From Salticus scenicus (lineage: Eukaryota > Arthropoda > Arachnida > Araneae > Salticidae): a stretch of 64,000 nt of DNA. Positions 20,937 through 32,454 of this stretch are shown here, piece by piece. The DNA lies in the NCBI GenBank assembly GCA_963930645.1, contig OZ005660.1:249634731-249698730 (forward strand), given 5' to 3'. Numbering within the stretch: the first letter of the stretch is position 1; every line of letters starts with the position of its first letter. Both the position numbers and the translations under genes were made by a program. The notes beneath the pieces are model-generated. The model did no database searches and had not been told where the DNA came from. It saw only the letters and a list, made by a program, of their open reading frames with translations.

Positions 20937-23198
20937 AATAATAATAATAACAATAATACACATACATTTTTATAAAGGAAGGTCTATTTGAAATTTTTGA
21001 ATTACTAATTTAATATCAGCTTAAATTTAAAACTCATTTTTACATTATTGTTGCCAAACAATTTTTCTTGAAATTATATGATTATAACACATTTACAACA
21101 AATGCATAAATTTGTATTTTCTCATTTAATTTCCTATTTATACACAACTTCATAAATGTATGCACACATATTCATTGAACGGTTTGGTTACATACAGTGC
21201 CTGTTTGAAAATTTATTGATGTTTGTTAAAAAAAAATAAAAAAATAAAAAAATAAATAAGATTTAACACAATTTTTAATACACTATTTATATATATTTTT
21301 TTGAAAGTGACGGCATGTAAATTTGGTAATCCCAGCCTTGTCATATGGTCACTTACAGTTATAATGCACGTAGATACACTTCACACAGACATTTTCAGCA
21401 TATGATTTATCATTTTTAATTCAAATGCAGTATTATTTAAAAACTTGCAACATTAATAACCAATTGCAAAGAGGTATTTTTACATGACACTTAATATTTT
21501 TATTGATTATGTAACTGTATGGAGTATATAACTTCATAATGACATAATTTTCTCACACATACATTTTTTTCTTCTTACACAAGTTTTACTCTTACATACT
21601 ATTATTTTACATTTTATTTTATTGTCACTTTTTCACTTTTATATGTTATACAATATTTATTTTCTAGTTTTTTTTATTTTTTATTTTTTAAAATATATGA
21701 GTTGCACACAAACATAGATAGGAATTTTATATTCTCTATTACAACCAAATCATGGAATTGATATATATTTTTCGTCTTATCACAAAATACAATGTTTTCA
21801 ATTATGTTTATTATTATAATTATCTATACATATTTACAATTTTAATTTTTTTTTTCTTTTTTTTTTTTTTGGAAATATTGCATGTAAATCTAGCTTATGT
21901 GCTAGCCGTGCGTTTAAAAATATTTCTTCTATTTATAAGAAATACACACACACATATATTTTTTATACACATATACTGGTGTTTATTATTTTGCATATAA
22001 TAAACCTTAGTCTCTAAAATTAAAAATATATACACAACATTTTAGAATTAATACACATACGTACCATTTTAAATATACAGAGTTATACACATGGTTATTT
22101 CAAATATTGGAATTATGTTATTGAATATAAGACATTAAATTTTTCTCATTGTGAGTTTCATTACACATACATACATTTTAAATATTTCAAATATTGGAAT
22201 TATCTTATTGCATACAAAGCATTGACATTTTATTTTTTTTCTCACTTGCTCATTATAGTTTGCCTACACATACAATTTGTAAACAAATATGAATGGACAT
22301 GTAAAGTAATTTTTTCAAATTTCTCTCGCTATTGTGCATATATATATAGATTTTTTTTTATTACAATACATTGTATATATTTTCGTATTACATAATTTTT
22401 ACTCATACATATATATATAAACAATATATATGTGTATAACACATGCTGTGTTTTTTTTAAATTGCTATAGCTTGCGTTTTGCAAAAGAGAAAATTTATGT
22501 GCTTTTTCTGATCAGACAATGCATTGCACTTGCTCAGGGCTTTATAAGAGCCCATTTGATAATTGAGCTGAATGTTTAAGGCATTATTCTCTTCCTTATT
22601 TGAGCATTATGCATATGATTGCATTTTATATATAAAAAAAATATATTGTTATAAACATTGCTCATTTATTTTTTTAAAAAAAGGAAAAACAAAGGCCTTA
22701 TTCTTCATGTAGAAATTTATAATTTTGTCGACATATTTTTTATTTTATTTTACTCATTTCGGAAAGTGCACTTAAAAAAAAAAAAAAAAAAGAAAATGAT
22801 AATAATAATAATAAGAAATATATGGGTACCGAGTTAAAATGTAATAATAGTAGGCAATTAACAGTTGCAATATTTTTTTGCATAGGATATTTTATTCATT
22901 CGAGTGTTGCTGATTTCTTATGTGTTACATGCAGTGTATATATCCTTCACTAATATATTTTTATTTTCAGACTAATTACATGAAATTAAACTGAAAAAGA
23001 TAAGTTATAAAATTTTTGGGACAAATTCACTGGAAAATTAAGTATAATTTTGATTTATTATTTCTCTATTAAACAGGTAATACAAATTGGTATTTAAAAA
23101 GATATATATATAGATATAAAATATAAAAGTAAATATTTTTGTAGCTTCTTATAACAAACACCCCTTGTATTCGATGATATCTAAGAATACTTGGGTGT

Positions 23199-23232
<34 letters not shown>

Positions 23233-24240
23233 CTTGTGAAATGATGGATTCTTATTTTCCCAATGGCTGGCCACCAAAGGGGTGAATAGATAATTTTTAT
23301 CATTTCACAAACATTATAAATTTTTGATTATTTTTATATAAGATATTATTCTTAAATTTTGTTTTGCAAAGTATATATATAGCTAAAAACCTTTCTTTTG
23401 ATTTAATATATATATATAAAAAAAGATATAATTTAAGGGAAATAAAAAGTATTAGTCACACAATGCTAATATTATGGATTATTTTTCTTCCAATTCAATA
23501 TTTCAAATAACTGAATTTTGATCAATGTTATAGTACTGATATGTACTAATAATAATGGAGTTTTTTTTTATGTTGTGTTAATCAAAAGAATTTTTTTTTT
23601 TCATTTAATAGATAATAATGATAATAATTTTACACACTTTAACTATTTTCATGTTGTATTTTGGGAACACTCAGTCAGTTTTTTTTTTCATTGAGTTAGG
23701 AACTTTATTGCAGGAGTATGATGTCACGGTCATACTCCTTGCAATTTTTTTTTTCAATAGCCACACCTTTTCTTCTTTTTACACAAACACATATTTTTCT
23801 CAAAATGCTTGTAACATACACATATAACAATCAAGCCTCTTTTGAGTACACACATTTTGCTCGGTATGCTATATTTGGCAGTGGCCTCACAAACCACTTC
23901 TATTTTGGCTATTTGCTGGGTTTCACACTTTGCTTCCCCTAACTTAATTGATTTGCATGAGTGGTGCTCAATTTTAAAGTACAATTTTTCTAAACTTAAC
24001 TGATTTTTTTTTTTAATTAAATAAGATACTATTATAAACAACACAATTTTTTTTTTCAAAAAAAAAAAAAAAAAATCATTTTTAAGACTTATGTATCACA
24101 ATTTTTTTAATACTTTAAATTGTTTCAATGGTATATTTAATATATATTGTTTGACGCGAAAATAGAAATTATTTGATTTAAACAAAATATACAATAAAAG
24201 ATTTTTATATTGAAATGCTATTCTATGATACTAATTAATT
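20937..24240. other. AT-rich low-complexity region, no gene
   Basis: About 3.3 kb with many ACACATA and TATATA tracts, a run of about 32 T near 23201-23232 and phrases such as CACACATACATTTT repeated loosely. The reading frames here are short and hydrophobic because of poly-T, and none is supported as a gene. Confidence 0.55.
23708..23745. other. short hairpin
   Basis: TTGCAGGAGTATGA and TCATACTCCTTGCAA form a 14-15-bp stem around a loop containing GTCACG. It is isolated; no partner copy was seen in the window. Confidence 0.5.
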
Positions 24241-24248
24241 TTTTTCAG

Positions 24249-24323
24249 AGAGATTTGTATTACAATTATATCAGCTGTACCAAGATCAAGACATTGTTTT
24301 AAATTTTTATTTGATAAAAAAAT
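24249..24323 (+). CDS. candidate exon A
   Basis: A 75-nt block after TTTTTTTCAG, ending at a possible donor (T|GTAATA). It is open in one frame, starting and ending in phase 1, and reads RFVLQLYQLYQDQDIVLN followed by FYLIKK. The next candidate exon begins 65 bp downstream in the compatible phase. Support is only splice-site context and phase. The protein is not recognised. Confidence 0.25.
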
Positions 24324-24388
24324 GTAATATACACTCTTGATGTGCTCACAATATGTAACATATAATGTCCAATTTTTGTCGGTTTCAG

Positions 24389-24493
24389 ACGTGCTTTATA
24401 CACATGATATGGTTGTTTTGTATGTTTTTGGATTGTTGTTTTGTATTGTGGTGGAGAGAGCTATATTTTTTTCATGGCAACCGGGAGAGATAT
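24389..24493 (+). CDS. candidate exon B (membrane segment)
   Basis: A 105-nt block after GTCGGTTTCAG, ending at donor GTGAGG. It is phase 1 at both ends. It reads VLYTHDMVVLYVFGLL, then FCIVVERAIFFSWQPGEI, with one hydrophobic stretch long enough for a membrane helix. Its last base is also the first base of the 1-kb duplicated segment, so copy 1 of that duplication lacks this exon. The function is unknown. Confidence 0.3.
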
Positions 24494-25514
24494 GTGAGGG
24501 AGTTCCTCACATATCCTTTTATTTCATCAAATTTATTTTATTATAATTAAATATCTATTTATTCACAATTAAATTTATTAACTTTTAATATTTATCTTTA
24601 AATATGTCAAACTTATTTTAAATTTGATAAATTCTGTATTGGAAATTAAAATACATAACATTTTCTAGTTTTAAGAACAAATTCAGTATTAAATCCATTG
24701 ATCTCTTTTTAGCATAATGCAATATATATGTAGGGATCTAAACAAAATTTAATTTTATTCTCCCTGAAAGTAATTAATTTTTATTTCTTTTTCACTGTCT
24801 TTCTCAATAAATATATTTATATTTATATCTGTAAATGTTCTATTAGAAAATTTCCGTTATGTCTTTTTATTGTTTTGTTTTATTTTTTTACTCAAATAAT
24901 GTATTTAATTGCAGCTAGAAATAAACTAATAACCCATAATTTAGACTTCGTGTCGCAAGAATTTCGCAATATTTCGTTGATTACTTGCACCTGTTCTTCC
25001 AACGGTCTTGTTGGCGAAAGAGATATATGCCAAGGTAGGGTTGCCATCTTTATAACCGTCTTTTCATTTTTAAAATTTCCATTAAAATAACATTAACACA
25101 AAGGAAAATATGTTGGCGCCCTTGGCTTTAAAAATGTGGTGATGCTATCACAATATGGCAGTTAACAACTGGGCTGTCGTTTTTGGATTCCACACACTTC
25201 GTTAAGACTTCGACTCTAATCACCGGCCCTGAACATGTAATTAGCTTAGCTCTCTCTCCCACTAATTTTATAACGGTTTCCATCAAAATTGCGAACCTAG
25301 TTATTGTATATATTAAATTGCCTTTAATTCATAATAATAATATTATTTATTGTTTTTGAAAATATACTTCAATAAATGTTCAATAGTTTAAAATAATTTA
25401 GTATCTGTTTTCTTTGACGCAGTGTACGTTTATTATCTCGGCAAAATATCTTTAAAAGTGAATATGTTTGAATTGGATCCTCCACTACTGTACAGAAATC
25501 TTCTGTACATATAT
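24493..25514. repeat. 1-kb direct repeat, copy 2
   Basis: Matches 5138-6160 almost base for base. On both sides the sequence continues into further exon-like blocks, so this is probably the source copy and 5138-6160 the partial duplicate. Confidence 0.9.
24915..25034 (+). CDS. candidate exon C (duplicated), copy 2
   Basis: 120 nt between TTAATTGCAG and the donor GTAGGG, phase 1 at both ends, open. It is the same block as 5560-5679, with Arg in place of one Cys. It has a C-x-C-x8-9-C cluster (TCTCSSNGLVGERDIC). It lies 421 bp downstream of candidate exon B and is phase-compatible with it. Confidence 0.35.
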
Positions 25515-25619
25515 CATCATTTTTCTTTAGTATTATGTAAACAAGACAGTTTTATTTGTTTGAATGATTGTTTAAAATTATTACAAATAAAAAAGATAAG
25601 CCAATTTTCCTACTGTGCC
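25423..25619 (+). CDS. candidate exon D
   Basis: Starts after TTTGACGCAG in the phase expected from exon C and stays open: VYVYYLGKISLKVNMFEL, then a cysteine-containing stretch (LVLCKQDSFICLNDCLKLL). It runs into a poly-T tract at 25620 and a stop at 25655. The donor was not identified. Copy 1 carries only the first 92 bases (6069-6160) before its sequence diverges. Confidence 0.3.
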
Positions 25620-25640
25620 TTTTTTTTTTTTTTTTCCCTT

Positions 25641-25795
25641 ACGAGGGAAGTATGAATGAGTAAAATTCCGATTTGAACCAAACCAAGCTTAAATTAAAGA
25701 GCATGGTAAAAAACATAGATTCAGCTTGAGTGCGGAAGGTCGTGAGATCGAACCCAGACGAGTGCTCGCACTTTATATATATATATATATATAAA
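25641..25795 (+). repeat. repeat with tRNA-like 3' end, copy 1
   Basis: The body (GGGAAGTATGAATGAGTAAA ... AAATTAAAGAGCATG) is shared with 27302-27375 on the other strand. It is followed by a tRNA-like part with a B-box-like GATCGAACC near 25753 and then a TA microsatellite. Compared with copy 2 the middle is missing. Likely a SINE whose tRNA-like part lies downstream of the body. Confidence 0.6.
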
Positions 25796-25980
25796 TGAAA
25801 TAAAACAAAATATTAAAATAAATGAATAATTTAAGAGAAAATAATTATGAAATTTAATTATGAAATTAGAAATAAATATACTCTATACAAAGATATTATT
25901 AAGGAATATAGGGTAAAATTATCTCTTTATGGGAAAAAAATAAATAAAAATATGTTTAAATTTACGAATTTAGTGTCAAG

Positions 25981-26230
25981 TTAATAATGGCTATGATTAG
26001 AAATAAAAAAAATTATCAAAGCATAAGCACTTTTCACAATGAGCGCAACGTATAAACGAAAATTTATCACAATTACTTTCATTGCAATCTTGTTCCACGG
26101 TGAAGCACACATCGCGAACATTTCGGAAAATATTGGGTTTTTCTTCAAGGTAAACAGCTTTGTAAAATGCATACATAACAAGATTTTTAAATTTTGAAGA
26201 TGTAAACTGGTTATAAATTAGAGAAACCAT
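25981..26230 (-). pseudogene. cysteine-rich C-terminal fragment
   Basis: The minus-strand frame from 26230 reads MVSLIYNQFTSSKFKNLV, then AFYKAVYLEEKPNIFRNV, and a cysteine cluster, CNESNCDKFSFIRCAHCEK followed by CLCFDNFF. The cluster suggests a zinc-binding C-terminus. At the A8 run (26005-26012) the frame ends early. A neighbouring frame continues to ISNHSHY and a stop at 25981, with histidines that would suit the same zinc site. So a one-base indel is likely. It resembles the cysteine/histidine tails seen at the ends of some transposase proteins, but I cannot name the family. Confidence 0.5.
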
Positions 26231-26239
26231 TTTGAGAAA

Positions 26240-27095
26240 ATTTGCCTTGTGCTTAATTTAATTGGGAGTTCCTCCAAGCACACAAAATTTGACAGTTGTT
26301 TAATAAAATATTTAAAATAAAAGTTGAATGTGACGTCGAGTGATTGAGCAATAGCTATAGTACGCTCAGGAATTTTCATGCGCAAAATTTCTTTTTTTTT
26401 TTTTTATCATTGAAATACTTTCCCAAACTGAAGACTTCCAATGAGGCTCCCAAGAATCAAAATATTTTTGCTCTGAAAATTAAATTCGAAAATTATCCAT
26501 GCAAGTTTCGGTCAACAAAACAATAACAACTATATAAGTAAAAGTTCTTTCTTTTTGCACATGAAAAATAATTCAATTACAAGCAGACGATCAACGTTTT
26601 AGTAGCGTTGGCAAAAAAAAAAAAAAAAATAAAAAATTTATATAAAGCAAAAAAAAAAAGTAATATTTTCCTTTGCATTATTCATTTATTTAATTTAGAA
26701 AGAAAATTTAAGAGCATTTTTTCGCTTGAAATAAAATGTTTTAATAATTTAATAGAAATCTTTATTTTTATGTACGAATAATAACAAAATTCAAAGCAGA
26801 CGATCATTATTTGCTACTAGCGGCTTTGACGTAAAATATTGATTAAAAAAATTAACTAAAACTTTAGGAAAGAAAAAAAGGAGTGATAAAACTTATTTTC
26901 TCTTAAACTCGTCATTTATATAAATTATAAGGAAAAATTAAAAATATTTTTTTTTTTCAGTTGAAATAAAATATATTAATTTAATTAAATATTTAAATAT
27001 ATTTGTAATTAAATTTAATAATTATCTTCCTTAAAAATTTCCTTTATTTTATTAAAAAAGTATATATATATAATATATCTGTATATATATTTGGG
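26240..27095. other. AT-rich spacer, no gene
   Basis: Low-complexity A and T tracts separate the cysteine-rich fragment from the SINE-like repeat. No supported gene. Confidence 0.5.
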
Positions 27096-27099
27096 AAAG

Positions 27100-27375
27100 A
27101 AAAAAAAAATTGTAAGAGCTCCGCCGAGGCTCGAACGCAGGAACTACGGAACACGAATCCAAGACCTTGCCACAACACCACGCTTCCACCATCAGATATT
27201 TTCTTATCTCGATTTTCATAAAAAGCACCTAAAAGTTTTAGGGCCATTTCTTGCCCACTGGGGAGTTGTTGCAGCAAATTTGCACGCTAACCTACATTTT
27301 CGATCATGCTCTTTAATTTAAGCTTGGTTTGGTTTAAATCTGAATTTTACTCATTCATACTTCTCTTGTTAGTGT
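27100..27375 (-). repeat. repeat with tRNA-like 3' end, copy 2
   Basis: On the minus strand the body (from 27375) is followed by about 140 bp and then a tRNA-like part. That part has GTGGTGTTGTGGCAAGG (A-box-like) and GTTCGAGCC (B-box, fits GWTCRANNC) at about 27127-27135. A T-rich tract follows that could end Pol III transcription. The tRNA-like part is at the 3' end, whereas most tRNA-derived SINEs have it at the 5' end. Confidence 0.6.
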
Positions 27376-27463
27376 ATAAAATTTTTATGTGCATGTGTGT
27401 GTTTCATGTCTAATTTAAATTTTCAAATATTAATTACAATATTTTTTTAACTTCTAATTGTAG

Positions 27464-29579
27464 GTCTCTGATAATTCTTCTCTCTTGGAAAGAATTTCCC
27501 AGCTAGAAGAAGAAAATAAGAAACTGAAACAGTTGATAGAAAATCAGAATCGAAGTTTGTCATTTCTTTCAGAAAAACAAATTAGAATGGCAGCAAAAGA
27601 AAAAAGCTCTATTACACAATGGTCTAATGAAAGCATTATAAAAGGCCTAAAATTAAGGTTTGCTCTTGGCAAGTTTGGCTATTCGTTTTTGTTATCCACT
27701 GGATATCCAGCTCCTTCTTATAGCACCCTAAACAGGCGTATTCAGGGAATATCTGTAAATTTTGGAGTAATACAGGATGTTCTTGAGTTACTAAAAACTA
27801 AAGTTTCATGTATGGATAGTAAAGATAAACTGTGTGCACTTTTTATGGATGAAATAGAGATTTCATCCAATCAAGATTTTGACGTGTCCAATAAATCTTT
27901 TGTGGGAAATATAACCCTAGGACACAGGAATGAAGCAGGAAATCATTATTTTGTTATATTACTTCGTGGATTAAAATCACCGTGGAAACAAATTAAAGCC
28001 CATGAAATAACTGGACCATCATGCACAGGGGAAGAAATGAAAGAAATGCTTAAAAAAAACATCCAAGCTATTAGAGAAGTCGGCCTTCGAGTTACAGCAT
28101 CCGTGTCAGATATGGGCTCTAATAATAAAGCTTTATGGAGGTCGTTAGGGATTTGTGTATCCAGAGATACCAGGAAAACTGCTTACACAATTGATGACAA
28201 TCAAGATCAGATTTATTCGATGGCAGATGTTCCACATCTGGTAAAAAACATGCGGGGTGCGTTTTTGTCTAAAGTAATATTACTGCCAGAAGATATATGC
28301 AAAAAAGAAAGTCTTCCAACGAGACAAGTAGCTTCTGCATATATTAAACGATTATGGCATGTAGAGTTATATGAAGAGAAAAGTCTCCGATCATTGCATC
28401 ATTTACACCGGAAGCATTTATATCCATCCCATTTTAATTCGATGAATGTTGCCACAGCAGTTCAATTATTTTCAATTAAAACAGCTGCAGCTTTAGAAAA
28501 AGCTGTGCGTCTCCGGCAACTTCCCAAAGACGCCCTCACAACAGCCTGGTTTGTCCGTCTTGTGTGTGAATGGTTCCAGCTAATGACAGCAAGACATGTG
28601 AAAAAGGGCATCACATTAAATAACAAAGATCGCAAATTTGATTTCCTGCAGAATTATATATATATGTCATTCAAAATTTAGAATTTGAAAAAGGATGGAA
28701 ACCCTTACAGACTGGGATGATTATGTCATCTCTCAGTGTTATGAATATAGCCAAAGATATGTTTCTTGAAGGCTGTACTTTTTTTTTTTACCAGGAAGGC
28801 TAAGCCAGGATGCCTTAGAGAATGTTTTTTCACAAATACGGCGAAAAGCAGGAAATAAACCTACAGCTCTTCAATGCAAAATGGCATTAAAGTTGATTTG
28901 TATTTCTCAATTCATTTCTGATTTGAACAATACAAATTATTTTACTGATGCTGATAATCTTTTGCTAGATTTCTCAAAAGAAAGTCTTTTGTCCACTTCA
29001 AATTCAGTTGGAAAGGAAAATCTTCCACCTAATGAGGCAGTGACAACATCTGCAGCACAAAACAATGATTCAATTAGAAATGAAAACCTTCCAGCCGATA
29101 AGGCTGTGATAACATCTGCAGTAGAAGAGAATGAAATTTTTTATATAGCCAGTGCAACTGTAAATGCAATGCTGAAAAAAAAATTATGTGCAGTTTGTGC
29201 TGAAGCTATTCTTACGGCAGAAGATTCAAATGACCCATATGTGCCAAATTATCGAATGCTTCTGAATGATTACTGTGATATGGGTGGACTAAAAAGAGCA
29301 TCTTCTGGAGTTTACAGAATCTGCAGGGAGACGGAAAGAAAGCTACAGATATTTAAAAAGAAATTATTAGAAACGGAGATTCCAATTGATGATGAATTTA
29401 TTCAGAGCATCAATGAGAAATGCTATTCTGTCATTTTGCCGACATGCTGCAATTTAAAAAACAAAATCATTGAATATTATTTAATTACAAGATGCAAAGA
29501 AATTAAAAATCATATAATAAATAAAAAAGCAGATAAAATCGCATATGGATCAGCCTCTGCATCCAGAAAAAAAAATTAA
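27464..29579 (+). pseudogene. P-element-type (THAP9-like) transposase exon
   Basis: An acceptor CTAATTGTAG precedes 27464 and the frame is open at once, so this looks like an internal or last exon; the THAP DNA-binding domain would be upstream and is not seen here. Counting from 27485: a coiled coil (residues 1-40), a helix-turn-helix-like WSNESIIKGLKLRFALGKFG and GYPAPSYSTLNRRI (46-85), LFMDEIEI with the first catalytic Asp (122), SDMGSNN with the second (209), and DVPHLVKNMR. The third acidic residue sits in RLSQDALENVFSQIRRK (about 28797-28847). The frame breaks twice, at a TA run (28655-28665) and at a T11 run (28779-28789). Otherwise it continues to TAA at 29577-29579. It could be a decayed transposon or a host gene with assembly indels. 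The satellite array starts right after it. Confidence 0.85.
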
Positions 29580-29639
29580 TTGATTTTATTTCTGAACCCG
29601 AATTATGCTTTTTGAGTATCTAAATATTTTTCAGAATAG

Positions 29640-30946
29640 TTATTCAAGCATCATTTTACATTGTGCATGACTTTTTCTCATACTGTGGCAATACTAAGTA
29701 AAAATCTTCAATCTTCAATCATCATATATCATAGTAGATTGTTAACTGTTAGCATAATCATTTTTGCAATTAGAACTTTAATCTCAGTGTATATATATAT
29801 ATATTCTTCAAAAAATTGTTCAAGCATTCCATATTGCAGAATTTCCTCTTATATTTATTTATTCAAGCATCATATACTGTAGAAAATATTGTCTTCATAT
29901 AGAAATTTAATATTTATACTATTGCACTCCACAAGCTCTATTTTATTTTTGTATTATTGTCATTACTATGTGAATAATATTACTGCCTATATTTATTCTT
30001 TGGCTATATTCATTATACAATCACCATTTCTTCATTCATGAAGTTTATTACAATGTTTATATATTTATCAAAATTGTTATTGCATCTTATATAACACAAG
30101 ATCTTATTTTCTTTCTGTAAACAACTCCTGCATACAAAACGCTACTTTTATACAGATACATAATTTTCAAATAAATGTTCTAAAAACTTGGAACTGCACA
30201 GCTGTATATTTTGTTCAATTTCCTGTATATTACAAGATTATCGTCTCACCTGTCTATTTCTGCAAAAAAAAAAAAAAAAAAAAACATTGTCTGTAAATGT
30301 TCAAGCACCCTGTATTAACAAGATATAACTTTTCCCGATGTGTATACACGTTAATGTATATATCTTGTTCAGTTTCTTTTATTTTGCGAGATGACCATCT
30401 CTTTAAATAATTACTTCTGTGTACATAAAAACTTCTCTAGATACAAGAGTAAGCATTTTGCTTACAAGACTGTGTGATATTTTCTTCTGTAATCGTAACT
30501 TTTTCAGTTTACAGATATTTATTGCAATACGTATATGGTAATTACATGATTTGTTTAGCTTCTTCTATTTTGCAAGATTATATTCTTTTGACATAACTAC
30601 ATCTGCATGAAGAAAATTTCATAAATCAAGGTTTCAAGCATCCTGCATAACACAAAATTTTCTTCTTGTCATAACGATTTCTATATACACAGATTTTTTA
30701 CTATATGCATGGAGTAACTGCATATTTTGTTTAATTTCCTGTATATTGCAAGACTATTACTGCCTCACCTGATATTTATGCATAAAAAACTTTGTCTGTA
30801 AGGGTTCTAGCATCCTATATTATACAAGATATTCTTCTCGTCATAACTTTCTGTAAACGGAGACTTTCCCCGATGTATATACATGTTAATCTATATATTT
30901 TGCTCAGTTTTTGTTCTATTTTGCTAGATTATCATCTCTTGAAATA
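29640..30946. repeat. satellite array, left part
   Basis: Repeated phrases such as CAAGCATCxTGTATTA, ACAAGATATTCTTCT and TTGTTCAxTTTCyTGTATAT recur every 130-150 bp with diverged order. The copies are more divergent on the left, next to the transposase exon, and become closer to the right-hand array towards 30946. Confidence 0.85.
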
Positions 30947-31439
30947 CAGCGGCGTAGCATAGGTTTCTGCCGCCCGGGGCAGATGCCAGCTGCCCCCTTT
31001 CTACACCCAGAGAAAATACGACTATTATAATTATAAAATTTTCCAAAAAGCAGATAAAGTGTTAAATTAGATTGGTTGATTGATTAACGTCGCACTAGAC
31101 TGAACATTGGGCTATTGGTGACGGTCCGGAGACATAGCATCACGGTTTTGATTCTCTACGGAGGGATGGCGCTCGCATATTAATTAGCTCGACGACCTAC
31201 GCAGGAAGTCCAGCACTTGACGGTGCAGCTTAGTTTAACAAGGACCAGACGCCGTCTCACCCTCGGCCTCATTCGTACACCAGTACAGAGGCAACCCCCC
31301 TCCAAAGCACTAACCGCGATCAGTGCTGCTTTGCTTTCGGTAAATATATATATATATATATTTTTTTTTCAGTCATTGGTCGAAACTCGACCACTTTTTT
31401 TCAAAGTAAAGTAATTGCCTTCTCATAAACAGAATTAAA

Positions 31440-32400
31440 TTGCAACACAGCAGTGCATTTGTCGGCCAATATGCACCCAAATTAATATAGAATAGTTTTA
31501 CATAATGTCCATATCATATACCATGTTTGGTACGTTTATACACTACAGAAGTTGAGATGTAGCCTTAAATTAAATAGAATGAATCACAAAATAGCACATC
31601 ACCTTTGGGTGATATATTCCAACAGTTAATCAGCACCAATTTCAACCAAAGTCTAACCAATTTTTAATCGTGTTTAAATTCCGCCTATTGATTCGCGAGT
31701 CACGTTTGGGAGTGCTTAAAACGTGCACATTCATCGAAAACCGGAAACAAACAAGATTCACAAATCCAATACTTTCTTCTATACCATTTTAGATGCCAGC
31801 GCCAGCTACCGATTAAGATGAAAAAAAAAGTAAGGAATAAATTTTCTCATAAAATTCAGTGCAGTTTTCATCAACAGATGCTGAGATATAGCAAGGAGAA
31901 ACCGCATTAAAATATTAACAATAAAAATAATTTTTGATAATATGTACTCACACATTCAGTTTGGTACATTTATATAGGATAGAAGTTGAGATATAACTTT
32001 CCCGTAATCGGAAAATATTACTGAATAGCAGCGCCACCTATCGTCTGATATGCATCCAAAATGAATCAGCATAGTTTTACTTAATAACCATCTCTTAGAG
32101 CAATTTCATACATTTATACACTATAGAAGCTTATTGTCGTCCCTAAAATGACATTAAATTGCAATTTAACAGCACCACTTGTTGGCCAATATGCACTCAA
32201 ACTGACTCAGCAGATATTTATTTAATATATACCTATAAGTTTGGTACACTGTAGATGCTGAGTCTTTTCTGAAATGAGAGGAAATCACAACGTGGAAGCG
32301 CTCTCTGTTGGATGATATAGCCCAAAAGCTAATCAGAACCAATTCAAACCAAGGTCCAACCAAATATCAAGTTCGGTTAAATTAAATCCATTGGTTCATG
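31440..32400. repeat. degenerate repeats inside the hAT element
   Basis: Loosely repeated units of about 160-230 bp share phrases of the type AGCrCCACyTxTCGkCyGATATGCA and TTTGGTACxTTTATAxACTA, for example near 31450, 31600, 32030 and 32170. They are too diverged to set exact borders. Confidence 0.6.
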
Positions 32401-32454
32401 AAGTACAGTGTTCGAACTCAAAAAGACAGACATTTTCTAAAAATGGTCAAATTG

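Noticed and set aside
25750..25775. A functional tRNA gene
   Set aside because: Only a B-box-like segment is convincing; no complete cloverleaf could be drawn and it belongs to a dispersed repeat.
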